The notes: generated by a model from the sequence alone, not told the origin. A stretch of 64,000 nt of DNA from Mycolicibacterium sp. BiH015 (GCF_027706845.1 NZ_JAQGCZ010000006.1:186001-250000); one strand, 5' to 3'; shown: positions 46,175 through 54,850, numbered from the stretch's first letter. Program-made: numbers and translations.

Positions 46175-47392
46175 ATAGACACCACCGAATCTGAGGCGCC
46201 GACGCTCGGAGCCCGTCTGGCACGGATTGCGCCTGCACTGCTCATCCTCAGCATCGCCGCCCGGCTCGCGTGGACGTATCTGGTGCCCAACGGCGCGAAC
46301 TTCGTCGACCTGCACGTCTACGTCGGTGGAGCCGCTGAACTGGACGGCCCCGGCACCCTCTACGAATACGTCTACGGCGACCAGACTCCGGACTTCCCGC
46401 TCCCGTTCACCTATCCACCGTTCGCGGCCGTGGTGTTCTACCCGCTGCACCTGCTGCCGTTCGGGCTGGTCGCATTCGCCTGGCAGATCGGCATCATCGC
46501 GGCGCTGTACGGCGTGGTGCGGCTCAGCCAGCGCCTGCTCGGCGGCGGCGACCGGCGTGTCGCGATGCTGTGGACCGCGGTCGGCATCTGGACCGAGCCG
46601 CTGCGCAGCACCTTCGACTACGGGCAGGTCAACGTTGCGCTGGTGCTCGCCATCCTCTACGCGGTCCACACGTCGAAGTGGTGGCTGTCAGGTCTGCTCG
46701 TCGGGCTCGCCGCCGGCGTGAAGCTGACCCCCGCGGTGGCCGGTCTGTATTTCGTCGGCGCTCGGCGGTGGAGGGCCGTGCTGTTCTCGGCCGTCGTCTT
46801 CTTTCTCACCATCGGCGTGTCGGCGCTGCTCGTCGGAGACCAGACTCGTTACTATTTCACCGAACTGCTCGGCGACGCCGACCGCGTCGGCCCCGTCGGG
46901 ACGTCGTTCAACCAGTCGTGGCGGGGCGGCATCTCGCGGATCCTGGGTCACGACGCCGGCTACGGACCCGTCGTGCTGATCGGGGTGGTGGCGACGGCCA
47001 CGCTGGCGCTGCTGGCGTGGCGCGCCATCGGCGGCGCGACGGACAAACTGGGCGGGATCGTCGTCGTTTCGCTCTTCGGATTGTTGCTGTCGCCGATTTC
47101 GTGGACGCATCACTGGGTCTGGCTCATCCCGCTGATGATCTGGCTGTTGCACGGACCCGTGCGGTCGGAGCTGGGTGCGCGGGTGCTGGGCTGGGGATGG
47201 CTGATTCTCACCCTGATCGGCGTGCCGTGGCTGCTCAGTTTTGCGCAGCCGACGATCTGGGTGATCCCGCGGCCGTGGTACCTCGCCTGGGCTGGTCTGA
47301 TCTACATCGTCGCGACGTTGGCGACGCTGGCCTGGATAGCTATCCGAGGATCCCGTCGATCTCCCGCGCCATCTCCAGGTCCTTGTCGGTGA
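46175..47392 (+). CDS. pimE: Polyprenyl-phosphomannose-dependent alpha-1,2-mannosyltransferase PimE (start codon unusual)
   Basis: GT-C fold membrane mannosyltransferase adding the fifth mannose to phosphatidylinositol mannosides on the outer face of the plasma membrane. About ten helices; the catalytic Asp lies in the first outer loop, NFVDLHVYVGG. FDYGQVNVALV and LLLSPISWTHHWVWLIPL are strongly PimE-like. The first helix (APALLILSIAARLAWTYL) must be translated, yet between the in-frame TGA at 46151 and GTG 46283 there is no ATG, GTG or TTG. The best candidate is ATA 46175 (giving 405 residues starting IDTTESEAP), a leaderless start; ATT 46226 and CTG 46217 are alternatives. The certain part is 46283-47392. 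It overlaps the convergent pterin dehydratase gene by 53 bases. Confidence 0.85.
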   Translation: MDTTESEAPTLGARLARIAPALLILSIAARLAWTYLVPNGANFVDLHVYVGGAAELDGPGTLYEYVYGDQTPDFPLPFTYPPFAAVVFYPLHLLPFGLVAFAWQIGIIAALYGVVRLSQRLLGGGDRRVAMLWTAVGIWTEPLRSTFDYGQVNVALVLAILYAVHTSKWWLSGLLVGLAAGVKLTPAVAGLYFVGARRWRAVLFSAVVFFLTIGVSALLVGDQTRYYFTELLGDADRVGPVGTSFNQSWRGGISRILGHDAGYGPVVLIGVVATATLALLAWRAIGGATDKLGGIVVVSLFGLLLSPISWTHHWVWLIPLMIWLLHGPVRSELGARVLGWGWLILTLIGVPWLLSFAQPTIWVIPRPWYLAWAGLIYIVATLATLAWIAIRGSRRSPAPSPGPCR

Positions 47393-47621
47393 TACCACCC
47401 TCGGAGTGCGTCACCAACGCGAAAGTCACAGTCCGCCAACGGATATCGATGTCGGGGTGATGGTCCTTGCTTTCGGCGTGCTCGGCCACCCGCCGGACGG
47501 CGTCGATACCGTCGAGGAATGCGGGGAACTTGACCGATCGTCGCAGCGCGCCGTCGGCGCGCTCCCAGCCGTTCAGTTCGGGCAGTGCGGCGTCCACTTG
47601 TTCATCCGATAACACAGCCAT
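47340..47621 (-). CDS. 4a-hydroxytetrahydrobiopterin dehydratase (pterin-4a-carbinolamine dehydratase)
   Basis: The protein is 93 residues from ATG 47621. The family signature is complete: the active-site histidines in AEHAESKDHHPDIDIRW (about 50-66) with DHHPD, then VTFALVTHSEGGITDKDLEMAREID. It dehydrates 4a-hydroxytetrahydropterin. Without an obvious aromatic hydroxylase here, a role in molybdopterin or pterin recycling is possible. It corresponds to Rv1159A, beside pimE. It is probably leaderless, with its -10 overlapping that of mutT2. Confidence 0.92.
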   Translation of the reverse strand: MAVLSDEQVDAALPELNGWERADGALRRSVKFPAFLDGIDAVRRVAEHAESKDHHPDIDIRWRTVTFALVTHSEGGITDKDLEMAREIDGILG

Positions 47622-47628
47622 GCCCTCG

Positions 47629-47640
47629 AAGGTATACCGT
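47629..47640. promoter_or_regulatory. Overlapping divergent -10 boxes in GGTATACC
   Basis: The 8-bp palindrome GGTATACC (47631-47638) embeds TACCGT on the plus strand (47635-47640, eight bases before the mutT2 ATG) and TACCTT on the minus strand (47634-47629, seven bases before the dehydratase ATG). Both genes would be leaderless, from back-to-back promoters within 27 bases. Confidence 0.55.
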
Positions 47641-47648
47641 CTGCGCCG

Positions 47649-48047
47649 ATGCCGAACCTGATCGTGGTCGCGGGCGCCTTGATCGAGGACGGGGCGTTGC
47701 TCGTGGCTCAGCGCTACCGCCCGCCGGAGCTCGCCGGGCTGTGGGAACTGCCCGGCGGCAAGGTCGCGCCCGGCGAGAGCGACGAATCGGCATTGGCGCG
47801 TGAGCTGCACGAGGAACTCGGCGTGCACGTGAGCGTCGGCGCCCGCATCGGTGGGGACGTTGCGTTGAGCGCGACGACGAGCCTGCGGGCCTACGTCGTC
47901 CTCCGCGTCGGTGGCGAGTTGACGCCCCACGACCACCGGGCACTGCGCTGGGTCCGGGGCGACGAACTCGACGATCTCCCGTGGGTGCCCGCCGACCGGG
48001 CATGGCTGCCCGACTTGGCCAGGGCGCTGGCGGACGAACTTGCGTGA
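47649..48047 (+). CDS. mutT2: Nudix hydrolase MutT2
   Basis: The 132-residue protein has a complete Nudix box at residues 37-59 (GKVAPGESDESALARELHEELGV, matching Gx5Ex7REUxEExGU). It opens with MPNLIVVAGALIEDGALLVAQR. M. tuberculosis MutT2 (Rv1160), in the same position after pimE, hydrolyses CTP and 5-methyl-dCTP and acts weakly on oxidised dGTP. Cytosolic, Mg-dependent. Leaderless ATG start. It is followed by a membrane-protein gene instead of the nar operon. Confidence 0.9.
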   Translation: MPNLIVVAGALIEDGALLVAQRYRPPELAGLWELPGGKVAPGESDESALARELHEELGVHVSVGARIGGDVALSATTSLRAYVVLRVGGELTPHDHRALRWVRGDELDDLPWVPADRAWLPDLARALADELA

Positions 48048-48120
48048 CGCTTTGGCGGTTTTCGGGCCCGTTCTCTGCCACAGCGTTACGTAACCTGGCC
48101 GGTCAGGCGGTGTGGCGCAC

Positions 48121-48126
48121 TATTGT
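48121..48126 (+). promoter_or_regulatory. Leaderless -10 box for the membrane-protein gene at 48135
   Basis: TATTGT, eight bases before ATG 48135. The box overlaps a possible TTG start at 48123, which argues for the ATG. Confidence 0.45.
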
Positions 48127-48134
48127 CCCGACTC

Positions 48135-49211
48135 ATGCGGGTACTGCAGTTCATCTGGCGAGGGGTCCTCGCCTTCGACCGGATCGGATCGCGCATACCG
48201 CAACTGATCCAGATGTGGCTCGTCGAAGTGTTCTTCGCACTGCCGCTGACCTTCTTCATCGCCAAAGTCATCGACATCCGCGGGGCATTCGGCGTTCCCG
48301 GCACTGGCGAGTCGATGCCCGGGGTCTTCTGGGGTGCTCTCGCGGTCGCGCTCGTGGCGGGCTTCTTCTACTTTCGCGGTCTGGTCCGTCCGCGCGTGGT
48401 GCAAGGATCGTGGACCCCCATGGTCAAGGCCGACGTCGGCGACTTCACCGTCTTCGCGGGCAACCGCTCCTGGACCGCGCACTACATCTACCTGACGAGC
48501 CATCCGTCGTATGCGTTGCTTCTGCTGCTGACCGCGCCCATCCCCGTGACCATGGTGCTGGCGACCGAGAACAACGGGGACAGCACCTTCTACTTCCGCG
48601 TGGCCGGTTTCGTGGGGCTCATCGTGCTGGCGCTCATGGCGGTCGCTCGCCTATTGGCTTGGTACGTCTTCCGATTCGGGCGCAGCGCGCTGGACAAGCA
48701 GACGGCCGAGGCGGGGCTGTCGCAGCGCAAACTCGGCTGGGAAATCGCGTGGAAGCCGGTCCTGATGCTGATGGTGATGATCTATGCGATCGTCGCCATT
48801 CCGCTGGGCTGGATGTTCTGGCAGCAGCAGCGGACCATCGACGCGCTGCCGGTGGTCGCCGTCGGAGACGACTCGCAGGCCGGCCAATACCGGCGTGTGG
48901 AAGGACGATTGGCCGGTAAGCCCGTCTACTGGGCCCCCAACGGCACCGGGCGCGGTGGCAACAATTACGCGGGAGCCGGTGTGCTGGTGGACCTTCCGAC
49001 AGGCGGCGAAGCGCTGCTGCTTGCCGAATCGCTCTCGGTGCCGGACTTCGTCGGCGTCATGAAGGACGTCCGCGACGACACGGTGCACACCCAGGGCAAG
49101 GTCATCGACGACATCACCGACGATCAGATGGAGTACTACGGCTTCGATCTCGGCGACTTTCCCGCACCGTCGGCCGACGGCCGGGTGATGGTGCTGCTGT
49201 CCTACCCCTGA
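48135..49211 (+). CDS. Conserved membrane protein of unknown function
   Basis: The protein is 358 residues from ATG 48135. Four clear helices lie at about 25-45, 62-80, 128-148 and 155-180, with a fifth at about 208-232. A soluble C-terminal domain of about 125 residues (QYRRVEGRLAGKPVYWAPNGTGRGGNNYAGAGVLVDLPTGGEALLLAESLSVPDF) is probably on the outer face. No catalytic motif is recognised and I know no named family. It stands alone between mutT2 and a small zinc-ribbon gene, in the place where M. tuberculosis has narGHJI. Confidence 0.8.
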   Translation: MRVLQFIWRGVLAFDRIGSRIPQLIQMWLVEVFFALPLTFFIAKVIDIRGAFGVPGTGESMPGVFWGALAVALVAGFFYFRGLVRPRVVQGSWTPMVKADVGDFTVFAGNRSWTAHYIYLTSHPSYALLLLLTAPIPVTMVLATENNGDSTFYFRVAGFVGLIVLALMAVARLLAWYVFRFGRSALDKQTAEAGLSQRKLGWEIAWKPVLMLMVMIYAIVAIPLGWMFWQQQRTIDALPVVAVGDDSQAGQYRRVEGRLAGKPVYWAPNGTGRGGNNYAGAGVLVDLPTGGEALLLAESLSVPDFVGVMKDVRDDTVHTQGKVIDDITDDQMEYYGFDLGDFPAPSADGRVMVLLSYP

Positions 49212-49250
49212 GGATCCCGACGTGCGAGCGCCTTCGTCGACCGGGGCGCA

Positions 49251-49523
49251 CTAGAAGCGCAGGCGGTCGCCGACGACCCGCACATCTCTGCGCGCACCCG
49301 GGTGTGACATCGCGTGGATCGGATGTGTGAGCACCGGATGCCGGCACTGCGGGCACGACGCCTGGTTGCGATTGGCCGAGCTGAACGTCAGATGGCGACA
49401 CTCGCTGCACCGCACCACATAGAACGCGCCGATCCAATTGGCCAGACCCAGGAATATCGCCAACGTCGCGAGCGTCGCCAGCATCGTGATCAGAACGATG
49501 GTGAGAACCGCATAAACCGTCAT
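49251..49523 (-). CDS. Small membrane protein with zinc-ribbon cysteines
   Basis: The 90-residue protein has one long helix at residues 3-38 (AVLTIVLITMLATLATLAIFLGLANWIGAFYVV). Cytoplasmic CSEC and CPQC pairs follow (CSECRHLTFSSANRNQASCPQCRHPVL, about 39-64), a typical treble-clef/zinc-ribbon spacing with extra histidines. A membrane-tethered metal-binding or protein-interaction role is possible. No name can be given. ATG start; convergent with the previous gene. Confidence 0.7.
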   Translation of the reverse strand: MTVYAVLTIVLITMLATLATLAIFLGLANWIGAFYVVRCSECRHLTFSSANRNQASCPQCRHPVLTHPIHAMSHPGARRDVRVVGDRLRF

Positions 49524-49586
49524 GAAGGCACCTCCAGAAACCGCCCGACGGGTGCTCTCAACGCTACGCCCGGACCCGAAGCGCCG

Positions 49587-49754
49587 TCAGGCTTTCCTGG
49601 CTCGCTTGAAGATCTTTTCGAGCTCCTTGCCGCGGATGCCCAGCAGTTCGGCCTTGTGGACCTTGTGAAGGACGAGGGGGCAGCGTTTGCAGCGGGGCTT
49701 GCTGCGGCAACACTTCTTCTTCGGTTTGGCGCCGGCAAGCTTCTCGATTTTCAA
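49587..49754 (-). CDS. Small Cys/Lys-rich protein with CCRSKPRCKRCP motif
   Basis: The protein is about 55 residues from TTG 49754 (a TTG at 49802 would give 71). The sequence GAKPKKKCCRSKPRCKRCPLVLHKVHKAELLG has four cysteines in a CC-x5-C-x2-C pattern within strongly basic residues, followed by a short helix ending KIFKRARKA. It looks like a small zinc-binding nucleic-acid or ribosome-associated protein. It is divergent from typA with its start within about 60 bases, so a shared promoter zone. The start codon is uncertain. Confidence 0.65.
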   Translation of the reverse strand: MKIEKLAGAKPKKKCCRSKPRCKRCPLVLHKVHKAELLGIRGKELEKIFKRARKA

Positions 49755-49810
49755 GTGACGGGAATCTCTCGTTTTCGCGATCGGTGCACTGCACTGCGAC
49801 AATCACCGGC

Positions 49811-51718
49811 GTGAATTCGCGCCAGGACTTTCGCAACGTCGCCATTGTGGCCCACGTCGACCACGGCAAGACGACCCTGGTCGACGCGATGCTGCGCCAG
49901 TCGGGTGCGTTGAGCCACCGCGGTGACGACGCGATCGAACGTCTGATGGATTCCGGTGACCTGGAAAAGGAAAAAGGAATCACCATCCTGGCCAAGAACA
50001 CGGCCGTCCATCGGCACCATCCCGACGGGACCATGACCGTCATCAACGTCATCGACACCCCAGGTCACGCCGATTTCGGCGGTGAGGTCGAGCGCGGCCT
50101 GTCCATGGTCGACGGCGTCGTGCTGCTCGTCGACGCCTCCGAGGGGCCGCTGCCGCAGACCAGGTTCGTGCTGCGCAAGGCGCTCGCAGCGCACCTGCCG
50201 GTCATCTTGGTCGTCAACAAGACCGACCGGCCCGACGCCCGCATCGCCGAGGTCGTCGAGGAAAGCCACGATCTGCTACTCGACGTCGCCTCCGACCTCG
50301 ACGAAGAGGCTCAGGCCGCGGCCGAGAAGGCTCTCGACCTGCCCACGCTCTACGCGTCGGGGCGTGCGGGCATCGCCAGCACCACCGCCCCGGCCAACGG
50401 CGAGAACCCCGACGGGGAGAACCTCGACCCGCTGTTCGACGTCCTGCTCGAGCACATTCCGCCGCCCCAGGGCGATCCCGAGGCGCCGCTGCAGGCGCTC
50501 GTCACCAACCTCGACGCGTCGGCCTTCCTCGGCCGGCTGGCGCTGATCCGCATCTACAAGGGCCGCATCAAGAAGGGTCAGCAGGTCGCGTGGATGCGTG
50601 ACGTCGACGGCCACCCCGTCATCACCAGCGCGAAGGTCACCGAGCTGCTGCGCACCGTCGGTGTCGAACGCACCCCCACCGACATCGCGGAGGCCGGCGA
50701 CATCGTCGCGATCGCGGGCATCCCGGAGATCATGATCGGTGACACGCTCGCCGACCCCGACCACGCGCACGCACTCCCGCGCATCACCGTCGACGAGCCG
50801 GCGATCTCGGTGACGATCGGCACCAACACCTCGCCGCTGGCGGGCAAGGTGCCCGGCCACAAATTGACCGCGCGAATGGTGAAGAACCGCTTGGATTCCG
50901 AGCTCGTCGGCAACGTGTCGATCCGGGTCGTCGACATCGGCCGTCCGGACGCATGGGAGGTGCAGGGCCGCGGGGAGCTCGCCCTGGCCATCCTGGTCGA
51001 GCAGATGCGGCGCGAAGGCTTCGAGCTGACGGTGGGCAAGCCGCAGGTCGTCACCCAGACCATCGACGGCAAGCTGCACGAGCCGTTCGAGGCGCTGACC
51101 ATCGACGCCCCCGAGGAGCACCTCGGCGCCATCACCCAGTTGATGGCCGCCCGCAAGGGGCGCATGGAGCAGATGACCAACCACGCCGCCGGATGGGTGC
51201 GGATGGATTTCATCGTGCCCAGCCGCGGCCTGATCGGGTTCCGCACCGACTTCCTGACGCTGACCCGCGGCACCGGCATCGCCAACGCCGTCTTCGACGG
51301 CTACCGGCCGTGGGCGGGCGAGATCCGCGCCCGCCACACCGGTTCGCTGGTGTCCGACCGCAGCGGTCAGATCACACCGTTCGCGATGATCCAGCTCGCC
51401 GACCGCGGCCAGTTCTTCGTCGAGCCCGGCCAGGAGACCTACGAGGGTCAGGTCGTCGGGATCAACCCGCGCGCCGAGGACCTCGACATCAACATCACCC
51501 GCGAGAAGAAGCTGACCAACATGCGCAGCTCGACCGCCGACGTCATCGAGACGCTGGCCCGTCCGCTGGAACTCGACTTGGAGAAGGCGATGGAGTTCTG
51601 CGCCGAGGACGAGTGTGTCGAGGTCACCCCGGAAATCGTGCGGGTCCGCAAGGTGGAGCTGACGGCCTCGCTGCGGCTGCGGGCGAAGGCGCGTGCGAAG
51701 CAGCAGGCGCAGTCATAG
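49811..51718 (+). CDS. typA: Translational GTPase TypA/BipA
   Basis: The protein is 635 residues from GTG 49811. G1 is AHVDHGKTT (14-22), switch I region LEKEKGITI (51-59), G3 DTPGH (82-86) and G4 NKTD (about 136). Domain II (LDASAFLGRLALIRIYKGRIKKGQ) and EF-G-like domains III and V (GRGELALAILVEQMRREGFELTVGKPQV; IVPSRGLIGFRTDFLTLTRGTG) are followed by the BipA-specific C-terminal domain. A ribosome-associated GTPase for growth under stress and ribosome assembly. It matches Rv1165, immediately before lpqW. A GACAAT box seven bases upstream suggests a leaderless start. Confidence 0.95.
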   Translation: MNSRQDFRNVAIVAHVDHGKTTLVDAMLRQSGALSHRGDDAIERLMDSGDLEKEKGITILAKNTAVHRHHPDGTMTVINVIDTPGHADFGGEVERGLSMVDGVVLLVDASEGPLPQTRFVLRKALAAHLPVILVVNKTDRPDARIAEVVEESHDLLLDVASDLDEEAQAAAEKALDLPTLYASGRAGIASTTAPANGENPDGENLDPLFDVLLEHIPPPQGDPEAPLQALVTNLDASAFLGRLALIRIYKGRIKKGQQVAWMRDVDGHPVITSAKVTELLRTVGVERTPTDIAEAGDIVAIAGIPEIMIGDTLADPDHAHALPRITVDEPAISVTIGTNTSPLAGKVPGHKLTARMVKNRLDSELVGNVSIRVVDIGRPDAWEVQGRGELALAILVEQMRREGFELTVGKPQVVTQTIDGKLHEPFEALTIDAPEEHLGAITQLMAARKGRMEQMTNHAAGWVRMDFIVPSRGLIGFRTDFLTLTRGTGIANAVFDGYRPWAGEIRARHTGSLVSDRSGQITPFAMIQLADRGQFFVEPGQETYEGQVVGINPRAEDLDINITREKKLTNMRSSTADVIETLARPLELDLEKAMEFCAEDECVEVTPEIVRVRKVELTASLRLRAKARAKQQAQS

Positions 51719-51741
51719 GGCGGCCGCTCCCGAGCGCTCGA

Positions 51742-51747
51742 TACCCT
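51742..51747 (+). promoter_or_regulatory. Leaderless -10 box for lpqW
   Basis: TACCCT, six bases before GTG 51754. Confidence 0.5.
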
Positions 51748-51753
51748 GACACC

Positions 51754-53619
51754 GTGCCGACGACTCTGCGACGCGTCAGCGCCAGCGTCGGAGCAGTGGT
51801 GATGACGCTGGCGGTGATCACCGGCTGCACGGTCAGCCCGCCGCCCGCGCCGCAGAGCACTGACACCACCGAATCGACTCCGCCGCCGCCGATGAAGGCA
51901 ACGCAGATCATCATGGCGATCGATTCGATCGGGCCCGGCTTCAACTCCCATCTGCTGTCCGACCAGTCGCCGGTCAACGCGGCGATCAGCTCACTGGTGC
52001 TGCCGAGCTCGTTCCGGCCCGTCCCTGATTCCCGCACACCGACGGGTTCGTCGTGGGTGATGGACACCTCGCTGCTGGAGTCGGCCGAGGTCACCAGCCA
52101 GGACCCGTTCACCGTGACCTACAAGATCCGGCCGGAAGCGCAGTGGACGGACAACGCGCCGATCGCGGCAGACGACTTCTGGTACCTGTGGCGGCAGATG
52201 GTCAGTCAGCCCGGCGCCGTGGACCCCGCCGGCTACGACCTCATCACCGGCGTGCAGTCCGTCGAGGGCGGTAAGACGGCCGTCGTCACGTTCTCCCGGC
52301 CCTACCCGGCGTGGCGCGAACTGTTCAACGACATCCTGCCCGCGCACATCGTCAAGGACGTCCCCGGTGGGTTCGCCGCGGGACTCGCGCAGGCGCTGCC
52401 GGTGACCGGCGGGCAGTTCCGGGTCGACACCATCGACCCGCAGCGCGACGAGATCCTGCTGGCGCGCAACGACCGCTACTGGGGCGAGCCCGCCACTCCC
52501 GACCTGATCCTGTTCCGCCGCGCGGGCACCCCCGCCGCACTCGCCGACTCGATCCGCAACGGCGACACCCAGGTGGCTCAGGTGCACGGCGGCTCGGCGG
52601 TCTTCGCCCAGCTCTCGGCGATCCCAGACGTGCGTACCGCCCGAATCGTGACCCCGCGGGTCATGCAGCTCACGCTGCGCGCCCAGCAGCCCGCGTTGGC
52701 CGAGACCCCTGTTCGCAAGGCCGTGCTGGGTCTGCTCGACGTCGACCTGCTCGCCGCCGTCGGGGCCGGCGACGACAACACCGTCACGCTGGCCCAAGCG
52801 CAGGTGCGGTCCCCCTCGGACCCCGGCTACGTGCCCACCGCCCCGCCCGCGATGACGCGCGAGGAGGCCATGTCCCTGCTCGGGGAGGCCGGCTACCAGA
52901 TCGAACCGATCGAGACGCCGGACCCGCCCGCCCCCGCGCCGCCCGACAACGATCGAGGCAGGCTCGTCAAAGACGGTGAGCCGCTGACGCTGGTGCTCGG
53001 TGTCGCCGCCAACGACCCGACGTCGGTGGCCGTCGCCAACACGGCCGCCGACCAGCTGCGCAGCGTCGGCATCGCGGCGTCGGTGTCGGCGCTGGATCCG
53101 GTGACGCTGTACGGCGAAGCCCTGGTCAACAACACCGTGGACGCGGTGATCGGCTGGCACCCGGCCGGCGGCGACCTCGCCACGGCGCTCGCATCCCGCT
53201 ACGGATGCCCGGCCCTGCAGGCCACCGCGGTCCCGACCACGACGGGGGCGCCGTCGCCCACCCCTGATGCGCCTGCACCGCCCCGGAGCACGGAGCCTGC
53301 GCGAACCACCGCGACTCCGTCGCCGCCCGCGCCCGCGCCGGAATCGGGTCAGCTCGTCCAGGCGCCGAGCAACATCACCGGAATCTGCGACCGCAGCATC
53401 CAGCCCAGAATCGACGCGGCGCTGCACGGGACCGCCGACATCGCCGAGGTGATCGACGAGGTCGAGCCGCGGCTGTGGGAGATGTCGACGGTGCTGCCGA
53501 TCCTGCAGGACACCACGATCGTCGCCGCAGGGCCCAGCGTCCAGAACGTGAGCCTGACCGGTGCGGTACCGGTCGGCATCGTCGGTGACGCCGGTACCTG
53601 GGTCAAGCTTCCGCAGTAG
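51754..53619 (+). CDS. lpqW: Lipoprotein LpqW (PIM/LAM pathway regulator, SBP-like)
   Basis: The protein is 621 residues from GTG 51754. The signal peptide ends in lipobox VITGC with lipid-modified C25. The mature part has the family 5 solute-binding (oligopeptide-binding) fold (WVMDTSLLESAEVTSQDPFTVTYKIRPEAQWTDNAPIAADDFWYLWRQM). LpqW does not import peptides; in M. smegmatis it influences PimE and lipoarabinomannan branching, fitting with pimE 5 kb upstream. A Pro/Thr-rich linker of about 50 residues (about 490-535) interrupts the C-terminal domain. Leaderless start; convergent with the ClC gene, overlapping it by 17 bases. Confidence 0.93.
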   Translation: MPTTLRRVSASVGAVVMTLAVITGCTVSPPPAPQSTDTTESTPPPPMKATQIIMAIDSIGPGFNSHLLSDQSPVNAAISSLVLPSSFRPVPDSRTPTGSSWVMDTSLLESAEVTSQDPFTVTYKIRPEAQWTDNAPIAADDFWYLWRQMVSQPGAVDPAGYDLITGVQSVEGGKTAVVTFSRPYPAWRELFNDILPAHIVKDVPGGFAAGLAQALPVTGGQFRVDTIDPQRDEILLARNDRYWGEPATPDLILFRRAGTPAALADSIRNGDTQVAQVHGGSAVFAQLSAIPDVRTARIVTPRVMQLTLRAQQPALAETPVRKAVLGLLDVDLLAAVGAGDDNTVTLAQAQVRSPSDPGYVPTAPPAMTREEAMSLLGEAGYQIEPIETPDPPAPAPPDNDRGRLVKDGEPLTLVLGVAANDPTSVAVANTAADQLRSVGIAASVSALDPVTLYGEALVNNTVDAVIGWHPAGGDLATALASRYGCPALQATAVPTTTGAPSPTPDAPAPPRSTEPARTTATPSPPAPAPESGQLVQAPSNITGICDRSIQPRIDAALHGTADIAEVIDEVEPRLWEMSTVLPILQDTTIVAAGPSVQNVSLTGAVPVGIVGDAGTWVKLPQ

Positions 53620-54850
53620 TGCCCGGGTGGTTCGCCGCCCTTCTGCGCCGGAGGACGGCGATCCCGTACGACGCGTACGCGCCGAGCGCGAAGACGAGCA
53701 ACAGCCAGACCGGGGGACGGGCCAGCTCCCACACGAACAGCGCGGCGAACAGTGGTGAACGTTGCGTGATTGCAAGCACGCCCGCCGCGCAACTCAGCGA
53801 CACCGCGGCCACGTGCAATTGCGTTCCCGCCCACTGGTTCAGCGCCACGGTGACCATCGCTCCGGCGGCTGCACCGGTGGCCAACGCCGGCGTGAGCAGG
53901 CCGCCCACCCCGCCTGCCCGCAGGAACAGCGTGGTGAGCAACGGCTTGAGGAGCAGTATCAGCGCTGCCGAGGTCAGCGTCAGCTCGCTGTTCATGCTGA
54001 CGTCGAGGATGCTGCGGCCGTTGCCCGGGAGTTCGGGTAGCCAGATCGAGCAGATGCCGGTCAGCAGGCCCGCGGCGGCGATCCCCGGAATCACCAGCCA
54101 GGAGTCCAGTTTCAGCTTCGGCGCCGCATCCATCACCCGGTCGAACGCCAACCCCACCGCCACCGCGAGCGGCGCGAGCGCCAGTGCGAGGAACGCCAGT
54201 AGATACGACACCTCGGCCTGGGGCCAGGACAGCGGATGCTCGAGGTGGGTGACGGGTGCCGCGACGGCGACCGCGATGCTCGACGTGATCAGCGCCGTGC
54301 CGAGCGCCCGCGGCTGCCACGTGCCGAGCAGGATCCGCGTGGCGAACACTGCGCCTCCCAGCGGGACGCTGTAGACCGCGCCGAGACCGGCGCCCGCGGC
54401 GCACGCGAGCAGGATCCTGCGGTCCGCGTCGGTCAGGGCCAGCCGGGAGACACCGAAATCGCCCCACGCCGCGGCGAGTTGGCGCGGCGCGCCCTCCCGG
54501 CCCAGCGAGGCCCCCGACCCGACCAGAAGCACTTGAAGTCCGGCGTCCGCCGTCAGAAGCAGGCGAGGGACGGGCTGTTCCCCGGCCAGCGTCGCCGACA
54601 GCGACGGCTGCCGGTAGCGCCTGCGTATCGCCCACCAGCCGACGCCGGCCAGCGCGCCGCCGAGCATCGGACCGACCGCACGGCGCACGTGGTTGCTGCC
54701 TTCGACGCCGTCGAGCAGCGAGCCGAACGAGTAGTGGTAGGTGAGGTGTTCGATGCCGTGCAGCAGCAGCGTGGTGGCGGCGCCGGCGATCCCCGCGAGC
54801 AGACCGATGACGACGACCGCACACCCGAAGTGGACGGCGTGGCGGTGCAC
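53603..54850 (-). CDS. ClC-family chloride channel/antiporter
   Basis: The 415-residue protein has about 12-14 helices and a ClC core: GSGASLGREGAPRQLAAAWGD (about 111-131), where GREG carries the gating glutamate, and AAGAGLGAVYSVPLGGAVFATRILLG. A later GGVGGLLTPALATGAA (about 315-330) corresponds to the GxFxP filter motif with Leu in place of Phe. GREGAP departs from the usual GREGP. Chloride/proton exchange in acid resistance or volume regulation is expected. GTG start, 60 bases from and divergent to mshB. The Ala-rich tail overlaps the lpqW 3' end. Confidence 0.87.
   Translation of the reverse strand: MHRHAVHFGCAVVVIGLLAGIAGAATTLLLHGIEHLTYHYSFGSLLDGVEGSNHVRRAVGPMLGGALAGVGWWAIRRRYRQPSLSATLAGEQPVPRLLLTADAGLQVLLVGSGASLGREGAPRQLAAAWGDFGVSRLALTDADRRILLACAAGAGLGAVYSVPLGGAVFATRILLGTWQPRALGTALITSSIAVAVAAPVTHLEHPLSWPQAEVSYLLAFLALALAPLAVAVGLAFDRVMDAAPKLKLDSWLVIPGIAAAGLLTGICSIWLPELPGNGRSILDVSMNSELTLTSAALILLLKPLLTTLFLRAGGVGGLLTPALATGAAAGAMVTVALNQWAGTQLHVAAVSLSCAAGVLAITQRSPLFAALFVWELARPPVWLLLVFALGAYASYGIAVLRRRRAANHPGTTAEA

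Noticed and set aside
49802..49811. Longer 71-residue form of the Cys/Lys-rich small protein
   Set aside because: Its TTG start would lie almost on top of the typA start; the shorter form begins right before the distinctive sequence. The choice remains uncertain.
50953..51753. Upstream extension of the lpqW frame
   Set aside because: It lies inside typA in another frame; the lipoprotein signal peptide starts at GTG 51754.
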